The notes beneath the pieces were generated by a model. That model had not been told where the DNA came from. It worked only from the letters and a program-made list of their open reading frames with translations, and did no database searches. 64,000 bases of DNA from Hexactinellida sp. DTS-2022 (lineage: Eukaryota; Porifera; Hexactinellida): NCBI GenBank assembly GCA_028753945.1, contig JAPNXP010000002.1, forward strand, positions 1 to 64,000. The letters run 5' to 3'. Below are positions 56,397 to 64,000 of the stretch, in pieces. Position numbers and translations under genes: made by a program. How positions within the stretch are numbered: the first letter of the stretch is position 1; each line of letters begins with the position of its first letter.

Positions 56397-59300
56397 CTAC
56401 AAACTAACAGAGGGGACAAGGGACGAGACGGAGAGTCGATCAGCTGATCGGTATTTCTCCTGGACAGCCTGCTGGGGCAGTTTAGGCGCCGAAACGAACT
56501 GTTGGCACAGGAGCTTCCGGCAGGTCTGTATTTCGGTCCATTTGTATCCGGTGTGTCTCTCCAGGCTTGCGCTCCAGCGGGAGAGACCCAGCGTCTCGGC
56601 CGACAAAGAAACAGCCGCCGCCGCGACTAGGGAGGGCCTAAACCTATAATGCGATTGGTTAAAGACAGGTTAATTACTCCGCTAATGGGTAATAAATATA
56701 TAAATAAGTCGAAATTGTAATTTTATTGTTAATTGAAATATCTGAGCGTAATACTAAACTTTGGTTTAATTTTAAATTCTTTTTGGAAGAATAGAAAGTG
56801 TTACGAATGATTCGCAATCAATTCGAGAATGTGATTGGTTGATCCATCCGTTGGTTAGTACAAGAATTCGTAATGTCACAGACAATATAAATCGGAATTT
56901 AAATTAAAAACACTACTAGCTTTTCGGTAAAATTAAAAAGTATAAGATTGATGATTAATATTGGCGATGTATAAAACTAATATCAAAATTTAATTAATTT
57001 AGTTGCTAGGTAATAACCATAAGAATGTTTAATAAAACCCTGATACGAGTTGGGTAATATTAGTCTACCATTTCACATAAATTTACACAAATTATCCCAA
57101 AGAGTTGGTTGGATAACTAAAGGGAAATTGTGTCTAATAATATGACGCGAACAATAGAAAGAATAGCCGATTGTATTAATGCCACAACAAACGCTGCAAC
57201 TAACAATAACGATTGGTTGAAAGTACAAACGCTTTCTTTGAACAAAGAAAAGAGTTTTAATGACAGACAATATAAACTCGCTAGACTGCCAAATCCTGTG
57301 ATTTGATAGGGCAATACACTCATTAGCAATGTCACTAATTACAGACTTAATTGTCTGTCAGTTTAATGACAGGATTACACCCAATTAAGCCACCTACAGT
57401 TATTATTATAATGTCTGCTATTCTTATACGAAATGATTGGCTATAGAGTTGAGTATTGTCACATACCTGAGGGCTATCTTGTCGCTAAGCAGCGCCAGCT
57501 CGCACAGGTAGGCCAATAGGAACTCCAGCTTCTTCGGGGGCGCGGGCACCGCTCGGATGAATCTCTCCGCGAACAGGTGCGCAGTGGGCGCAACAAGGTT
57601 GAATTCCAGAGCCTACACACATAGCAACCAATCGTATAATAGAGTTTGGGCGCGTAATGTCTACTGAATAGACTCGAGTCATTCAAACTCTGAAATTCAT
57701 CCTAGGATTGCGAATTAGTTATTTAGGAAAATACAGTAGATGTCGGATATAAGCACATGTCGGATATAAGAACATGCCGGTTATAAGAACACTAGGTTGG
57801 AAAACGGTTGCCATATACCCTGTATAATTTATGTCGGTTATAAGAACATTAAGTGCAGTTCCCGACGATGTGCTTATAACCGGCATCCACTGTATTTATT
57901 TTTCTCCCAAATTAAATACGAATAGTATAAACAACGAAGATTGGCAATTATTCATGAGATAGCTCGGTTGCAATAAATTAATTAATAACAATTAGGATAC
58001 AACTGGAACTAGTACCAGAACTGTGAATATTAGTTCCATATTGGGACAGAAATGCGGCAGAACAGCTGCACACATCTGCATAGAGATAGGACCGTGCCAA
58101 TGGAATGTTAGCCAAATCATGGAAAGCTTTGGTTAGTCATCAAAAAATAAAGGGAAATATTAAATATTCATGTTTTCAAATAGCACTAAGGCGAATGATC
58201 TCCATAGCAACCAAATTAGGAAGGAATGCAGCACTTATGAAACCACAGCAGACAATTAGTCATACGAATACATTCCGAAACGGCTACTATGGCAACGCTT
58301 AATATTTAAGTTTAAACCAAAGTTCATAAGACAGACAAAGCAATATTATTGCAAACATTCCATTATTCACTGTTGTAACCAAGTTCCATTGCGAAAGTTC
58401 GAAACGACATTTTCAGAATAGGAAATGGTTGCCGTAGTTATTGTTTCGAATTAAGGAATTCAAAATCTATTAAAATTAGATTAGAACTTCCAATTGGGTA
58501 ATCAGCTGGCAAAAGCACCCAATCAGCAAATAATTGTTGAATTCCACAGCAAACTCCATGGCAACAAATAAGCAACAGAAAACCAGATGCTCAGAAATGA
58601 TTCGATAATGATACCAACAAATAGGCAGGAATCGAATCTCACTATTTAACCAGTGATAATTACTAATCGATAATACGAACACTATTTCAGTCCCCTTCAA
58701 AGCCTTTCAATACAAATGGTATTAGGTTAATACGAATTCCGGATAATACGAACACATTAAGACGGTCCCCTGGTGTCCCTACTAACGAGGCTCTACTGTA
58801 TTAGAACCTATATAACGGTACAAGGGGACAGGGAAAAATGACCGTTATACACCGGTTGATTATAATCCTATGATGTGCTGGTAAACAGGTTCTACTGTGT
58901 TCTATAAATAGCACCCACCTTGTTCTATAAATAGCACAACCTTGTTCTATACATAGCACCCACCTTGAGGAGGACTTCCTCCATGCGTATGACTTGTTTA
59001 CGGGAGTAGGTGTCGTCGGTGATGTACACAAACTCGGTGAGCTCGGGGGGGAATATCTCCTCAAACTTGCTGGCCACGTACATGCAGCAGGTGCCCACCA
59101 GTTGGAGTCGGTTCCGGTTAACGGACATGCAGGAGAGGAACCGGTCGATGTAGTTAACCGCAAGGAACAGGGTCTGTGTGTGCAGTTTGTATTCCGTAGA
59201 CACCTCCACCAGCCAGTCCACCAGGATAGCACGCATTCCTAGCGGCACACGTGTTGTTAGGGGCATACTCGGGTATGCTTATGTGAACAGTTTTTCGTCG

Positions 59301-60708
59301 CTTAATATGAACATATTCTTATTATGAACAAGCCCTATGGCCTTACAGTTTAACAACTTACATAGGGTTTGTATCAAGTTCGCTTATTACGGAGTCTCTA
59401 TTAAGAACATATGTTCACATAAGTACCCTTAGCCTGGTTACGGACTGGCGGCTAGGAATGTACCTTCTGAGACGTCCTGCTGTCTGGAAATATAGGCGGG
59501 GTTTGGCATGAAGCGGGCCTCGCAGCTGCGGAGGTACAGGAAGGTTTGGCGCCCGTATTCCGGACACAGGAGGTACTCAGTCGAGACCGCGTCCATGTCC
59601 GCGAGGGGGTCGGGGGGCACTTCACACCTCTGGGGGGGCACTTCACACCTCTGGGGGGAACAGGAGAGCTCCAGGCTAGAGGGGATCTGTAGCAGGTGAC
59701 AAGTGGCAGGGTTGGACACGTGAGTGGTCACAAGTGGCGCTCTGCCGGAGGTGTGAAGATATGGGCCGGCGGGGGGGTTCTCCTTCCCAGCCCTCCTATT
59801 GGCCAGTCTACAGACACCACGAATAACAATAGCATTAGTATATATGGACCAGGGATATAAACTAACTGGTCTGCGGTGTTCATGTTGGAGAAAGTCTGCA
59901 GGAACGAAGAGTTCAGACTTTTGTTCATAGTCCCAATTGGCACCAATGTGGAACTAACTTTAGACGGATAGGCCTCCGAACTGGAACTAGAGTCGCTTAT
60001 GGTTCCGGTTGTAGCTATCTCCCCAAGCGGCTTCCGCTTCATGAGAGGGGCGGCCAGGTGGCCCTGGGGGGGACCCCTCGAGGTGTTGGGAGCCGCGGAG
60101 CGGGAGAGCGCCCCCCTTAGGGTCTCGGACTGGGAGAGGGCGGCCCGCTTTGTGAGCTGTGCCACCGGCAGAGAAGTGGCAGAAGTGGCTATAGGGAGAG
60201 AATAAGAGGACCTGTTTATATAACTCTATTTATATAACTCACCCTTGGGCTGTGGGACCGGTTTCTTGTTCTCGTCCCGCGGGAGGGGCCCGGGGGGCCG
60301 CACCCTGGCGGGGGGACGCGCCCCCTCGGGGGGGACAGGCGGCTGTCGCTTCTTAGTGAAGGGGTTGCTGAAGATGTGTTTCTTCTCGCGGGAGGGAGCG
60401 GCGGCCTGCGGGCCGGGGGGCAGGTTCTCCTGGTTCCCTATGTCCCCCTTGCTATGTCCCTCTGGTCCGGCCTGTCCGGTTTGTCGGGCCTTCTCTGCGG
60501 CGGACTGGACCAGGGACTTGCGGAGGCGGAGGGTGGGCCGGGAGGGCAGGATCCGCTGAATGGAGGAGAGCGGGTTCCGCTTGGAGCGCTTGCTGGCGCT
60601 GGTCGGGAGTCCGAGGTCGTCGCCCTCCCGCTTGACCTGTCGCCCCCTCGGGGCCTGGATGGAGGACAGGTTCTCCATATTAGCCGAGCGGGTAAGTGAG
60701 AAAGCCAT
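56397..60708 (-). CDS. CCNA: Cyclin A
   Basis: Cyclin A activates CDK2 and CDK1 in S and G2/M. Six exons: 60708-60243, 60188-59867, 59807-59464, 59238-58964, 57612-57467 and 56637-56397, all in phase, 597 aa (human A2 432). The N-terminal about 375 residues are basic and disordered, with a D-box-like RNPLSSIQR (about 44-52) and a KEN box (AGKENPP, about 271-273), the degrons expected for APC/C-driven destruction. Exon 4 holds the first cyclin fold with [21 protein letters not shown]-like [11 protein letters not shown], and [20 protein letters not shown], diagnostic for cyclin A. Exons 5-6 hold the second fold ([14 protein letters not shown]). Introns 4 (1,351 bp) and 5 (829 bp) are unusually long for this window and contain MITE-like elements; introns 1 and 2 are 54 and 59 bp. 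Confidence 0.93.
56638..57466 (-). other. Cyclin A intron 5
   Basis: An 829-bp AT-rich intron between the last two cyclin A exons, donor GTATGT and acceptor GGTTTAG. No element with clear ends is visible in it. Confidence 0.6.
57732..57894. mobile_element. Pogo-like MITE in cyclin A intron 4
   Basis: A 163-bp element bounded by TA. The left end reads TACAGTAGATGTCGGATATAAG, and the reverse complement of the right end reads TACAGTGGATGCCGGTTATAAG; the match continues to about 26 bp with few mismatches. GTCGG(A/T)TATAAG recurs as a subterminal motif. CAGT ends, TA flanks and such subterminal repeats are typical of Tc1/mariner-pogo (Tigger-type) non-autonomous elements. There is no coding capacity. 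Confidence 0.8.
58640..58899. mobile_element. Cluster of degraded MITE-like fragments in cyclin A intron 4
   Basis: Read on the minus strand, a fragment starts with the pogo-like end TACAGTAGAGCCTCGTTAGT (58,801 downward) and carries a repeated ATACGAACAC motif; its other end is not found. Beside it, about 58,802-58,892 is bounded by the inverted pair AGAACCT and AGGTTCT and contains ATAACGGT and ACCGTTAT in opposite orientation. These look like overlapping remnants of short DNA transposons. Confidence 0.5.
58900..58967 (-). repeat. Three tandem copies of a 5' splice site, cyclin A intron 4
   Basis: On the minus strand the donor region CAAGGTGGGTGCTATGTATA is followed directly by two more copies of the same 22-23-bp unit (CAAGGTTGTGCTATTTATAG and CAAGGTGGGTGCTATTTATA). 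The exon ends at the first copy, inferred from the family sequence (VLLK|ALEF). At least the third copy retains a good donor. Confidence 0.85.
59271..59428. mobile_element. MITE-like inverted-repeat element in cyclin A intron 3
   Basis: GGGTATGCTTATGTGAACA at the left is matched by the inverted TGTTCACATAAGTACCC at the right. Inner segments are also related in inverse order (AACAAGCCCTATGG and CATAGGGTTTGT). The element takes up most of the 225-bp intron, suggesting that the intron grew by this insertion. Confidence 0.6.
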
Positions 60709-61283
60709 GCGTATAATACAAATAACAACAACTAACTAAGTACAAAAATATAAAATGTATAAAATGAAAATGAATTCAAACTGAAAACTGATTGGTTAGG
60801 ATGATACTTTTGGCGCCTATTTCTGGCGCATTCTGATGGTATTCAGTTTATTATGAATAGCAATTCTAACAGGAACAGAGTTCTGTAAATATTCGCTAAT
60901 TAATTAATTAATGGTACTCCTTCCTGTGCTGGCTGGTGACAACATTCCATAGAGCCAGTCGGTTGATAGAGTGTATCAGCCTGTTTATAGAGTTGTTTTG
61001 CATTTTACAACAAACATCCTTGGTGAATGGGACATTATTATTTCACATCAAAGTGTAACTATTGGCTATAGATATTGTGTAAGGCACTCTTTCTAAAGAA
61101 AACATTATTTCTGTCTATGAGCTATGAGAAGTTCCTCTCTAACTTTTATTTACAAATAAAATAGTAATAACAACGTGTCAGTTAGCTTTATTTACAGAAT
61201 TAAAATCCAGTGTGTGTCAGAATAATTGCCCTAAGAATATACATAAAATAGACTAAAATATGCATATAAAATCAGCTGATGGG
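60709..61283. other. Intergenic region between RPTP 3' end and cyclin A start
   Basis: About 575 bp of AT-rich sequence. It should contain the cyclin A promoter and the RPTP 3' untranslated region (AATAAA on the minus strand at 61,150-61,145). No open frame or RNA gene is supported. Confidence 0.5.
61145..61150 (-). terminator. Poly(A) signal of the RPTP gene
   Basis: AATAAA on the minus strand about 134 bp after the RPTP stop codon. Confidence 0.45.
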
Positions 61284-63923
61284 TCACAGAGAGGAGAGGT
61301 AGGGGGCAAGGGGGGTCGGGGGGCTCGAGGCGACCCCCTCCTCTGTCACTCCTTGCAGATAGGAGTTCATTATGGTATGCACAGAGATGTATTGTTCCTA
61401 TTGGAGAGAGAAATGGAAAATATAAATAATAATTGTAAATATTTTCATAGTTACAGTATCGCCCTCAGGAATGTGGAATTGTGGTAATATTCCAATTAGA
61501 TGGATGCTGATGCCATATTAGTCTACATTGAGTAGACTGATTATAATGCTTGTGCTAAGATAGCAATCTATTGATTCCTGTTACAATATGGAACTATCTA
61601 TAGTTTCAATTGCGGAGCGTGGGTCGAACAATGGAATTAACCAAGCATTGAATAGACAGCTGCTGTTCACATAATTATTATCCACCCATGAACTTACCAT
61701 ATACTACATAATTATTTATTATTCACCCATTAACTAATTATATGCTACATAATTATTTATTATTCACCCATGGACTAGCATATACTGTAAATAATTATTA
61801 CCGACCCATAAACCACCATATTCTACAACACTATTATTATTATTACTCACCCATGAACTGACCTTGTGACATAATTATTACTAACCTTATGACCCTGTGA
61901 CATAATTATTACTGACCCATGAGCTGAGCTGTTATGACATAATATCAACCCATGAACTACCACCATACTCGAGATTATCATTACTCACCCATGAGCTGAC
62001 CATGTACTGTCTGCATGCCCTTAGCCTCTTTACAGTCTGGAATATGTCTACCGTTGTTTCCGCCCTTGCCCTGCATATGGAGTTATAGGCAGACAGGAAC
62101 ACCCCGGTGGCCCCCGACCCGTCCCTGCACTGCACCACGATGGGACAGTCCGGTTTATCTTCCAGAGCCCGGTCTATGGACTGTGTCACCTGGAACAGCC
62201 TCTGGAGGCCCCCGGGGGTCGCGTCGAACTCTCCGGACACCGTCCAGTCGAGGAGGGTCACCAGATGGAATTCGTGCGCCTGGTTGAGAGCCACATTCTC
62301 GAGCTTGAGTCGGTTGGTGAGCGGATGTGTGAACTCGTTCTCGTTGAGAAGTGTGTACCCGTCGAACTCGTGCTGCGTCATCGGGTCGGGCCAGTACCGG
62401 ATGCGCCCCTCGTCAAACGCCATCGCTTCGAACTCCTCGCCGCTGGCCAGCAGCAGCACCATGGGACTCCGGGTCTGGAATATGAGCTGCATCAGGTCAC
62501 GGACGGATTCCGAGACGGGAAGTTGCGTGGCTATGAACTGCTTCTCCCCGCTGTGGCCCTCGACGTGGCTCGCGTTTATATAATCCGTCCCGCTCCAGTA
62601 GGGCGCAATAAGGGCCACTCTACTCTCGTCATACGGCAGCACCATGGTGTCCGGGTTAATGGCGTTAGTGTCCAGTGCACGCTCAATAGTACCGGTGAAG
62701 GACTTGTCGCATTGGAATTCCAGTTCATTGAACTGTGACACGAATATAGGGCTGTCTGCCTGGATGCGGTTGTCGTAGAAGTGGCAGAAGGTGTTAATGT
62801 GGAGCGAAGTGTCGCCGTGAATCAGCTCAAGCACCGCCAGATATATGAACTTGTACTGACACCACGCCTGCACCATCTGAGGCCTGTACTCTCTCATCTC
62901 GTTAACCACGTTAAAGATACTTATGTCGTTACCACTCCGTATGGCTTCCATCAGGTTGTACAGGGCTATATACGTGCCACTTCTGCCGACCCCAGCGCTA
63001 CAGTGGACACATATGGTTGATGTGTCGGCTCCGATCTCAGACTTAACTTTCTGCATAAACAGAATCAGGTCCCGGGGGAACCGCGGCGCCTCGAAATCCG
63101 GCCAGCCGGTGAACTGGAACTGAGTGACCTTATGCTTTTCCTTTGTCCCCTTGCGCATCATCATTTCGCGACACACGCACATGGGTTCCTCGGACAGGTT
63201 AACAAGGGTCACATGAAACGCACCCACATGCACCCCGTCCCCCACCCGGGCCGGCCAGTACTGCTCGCACTTCCGCTTGCCCCTCTCCATAACTCGGGTC
63301 ACCATTACAACGTGTCTGATCCTGTTCTCCCACAGCATTTGCCAGAAGTCCCCAACTGTGTTCTCCCTGGGTCCCTGACTGGAAATGAACCTCTGGGACA
63401 CAAGAAGGCCCGGGATGTGTGACGCGTTTATGTAGTCGGACCCTGGCAGGGAGGGGTCCCCATCTAGCACCACTCGGGACCGGTCGTACGGGAGAATGTT
63501 CCGATACCGGTTCCTGCCCTTGGCCCCGTCGCTAGCGGCATTCTCCGCCGGGTACCGCATCTCTATGCTCCCGAGCGAGTTGTACTCCTCGGTCAGCTGG
63601 TTGAATTCCTTCTGCCACAACTCGTTGACCCGCTCCTTGAACTCCCCCAGCGGGATGCCAGCGGAGAACATAGTATCCTCTAGGGACACGTACACCGGAA
63701 GGGGCGGCAAGGGGGCGGATTTGACCCCTATGCTGTCCATGCTGTCCCCCTTCTCCACGTAGAACTCGTTGTCCAGCCGCTGCAGCTTGTCGCCCCGCCC
63801 CCTGACACAGGGGAGCAGACAGCAGGCCAGCAGGGCTATCGGACCCATCAACAGGAGCAGGGCCGCTATGAGACCTAGGGCCACGGGGACAGCCACCACA
63901 GCTGCTGACAGGGGGGTAGGGCG

Positions 63924-63960
<37 letters not shown>

Positions 63961-64000
63961 ATTTGGTTTCTTGTGTCTGGTTCTGTGGTGGTATTTAATA
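61284..64000 (-). CDS. Receptor-type protein tyrosine phosphatase, 5' part beyond window
   Basis: Two exons are visible: 64000 (open) to 61989, and 61397-61284, joined in phase as RQYMVSSW|EQYISVHTIMNSY, which restores the final helix of the second domain. The visible ectodomain end is Thr-rich, encoded by a run of 12 ACA codons (about 63,924-63,959). A TM segment (VALGLIAALLLLMGPIALLA) and two PTP domains follow. D1 is complete: GWPDFEAP with the general acid, and VHCSAGVGRSG with catalytic Cys and Arg. D2 keeps the Cys but has VQCRDGSGATG, so the Arg is lost, and WPD is not preserved; D2 is probably inactive and regulatory, as in most RPTPs. The C-terminal tail is Pro-rich (ASSPPTPLAPYLSSL). 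The short ectodomain near the membrane recalls PTPRA/PTPRE, but the subtype cannot be fixed without the missing part. The start codon is outside the window. Confidence 0.9.
61677..61990 (-). repeat. Degenerate tandem copies of a 5' splice site in RPTP intron
   Basis: In the 591-bp RPTP intron the donor region (CATGG|GTGAGTAAT on the minus strand) is followed by about seven degenerate copies of a roughly 30-50-bp unit containing TCATGGGTGAGTAATAAT or variants, linked by ATTATGTCACA-type stretches. Some copies keep a perfect GTGAGT donor, for example near 61,850. Confidence 0.8.

Overview
This window is nuclear DNA of an animal with a compact genome. The animal origin follows from the genes: a PTK7-type receptor with seven immunoglobulin domains, a receptor tyrosine phosphatase with tandem D1/D2 domains, a CDK5 activator, an EEA1-like FYVE protein, a cation-dependent mannose-6-phosphate receptor, cyclin A, RFC5 and RPL27. 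Most introns are 43-67 bp with GT-AG ends, and two have GC-AG ends. Genes often lie 50-110 bp apart. Nothing bacterial is present. I cannot name the species. Closely packed co-oriented genes, with splice-acceptor-like YAG just before many start codons, would fit a lineage that uses spliced-leader trans-splicing, but that is inference.

Layout. 1-25,157: a satellite array of about 116 almost identical 212-bp units that decays at its right edge. 25,491-31,117 (minus): five closely packed genes in the order NOP16, TMEM208, an unrecognised intronless gene with a 27-bp coding minisatellite, RPL27, SRPK; a candidate operon. 31,208-37,386 (plus): a 10-exon PH-domain gene whose 3.5-kb first intron contains a complete PTK7-like receptor gene on the opposite strand. 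37,499-41,752 (plus): three intronless cAMP-receptor-like GPCR genes, two of them made by a tandem duplication that left a chimeric pseudogene scar. 42,046-44,928 (plus): EEA1-like gene. 45,142-48,536 (plus): an adaptor with PTB-like domains. 48,925-50,046 (plus): a secreted Thr-rich protein. 50,179-51,715 (minus): M6PR. 52,911-54,194 (minus): RFC5. 54,583-55,464 (minus): CDK5 activator. 56,397-60,708 (minus): cyclin A, with long introns holding MITE-like elements. 61,284-64,000 (minus): receptor PTP, cut by the window end.

Functional themes are housekeeping growth (NOP16, RPL27, TMEM208, SRPK), cell cycle and replication (cyclin A, RFC5), endosome and lysosome traffic (EEA1-like, M6PR) and receptor signalling (PTK7-like, GPCRs, RPTP, PTB adaptor). 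Exon boundaries were derived by hand from splice signals, reading phase and family similarity, and no search was run. The observations I rate highest are the candidate operon with its YAG-ATG start contexts, the duplication scar filled with 137 bp copied from an exon about 6 kb away, introns that appear to grow by tandem copying of their own 5' splice site, the nested PTK7 gene, and the homogeneous satellite with a decaying edge.
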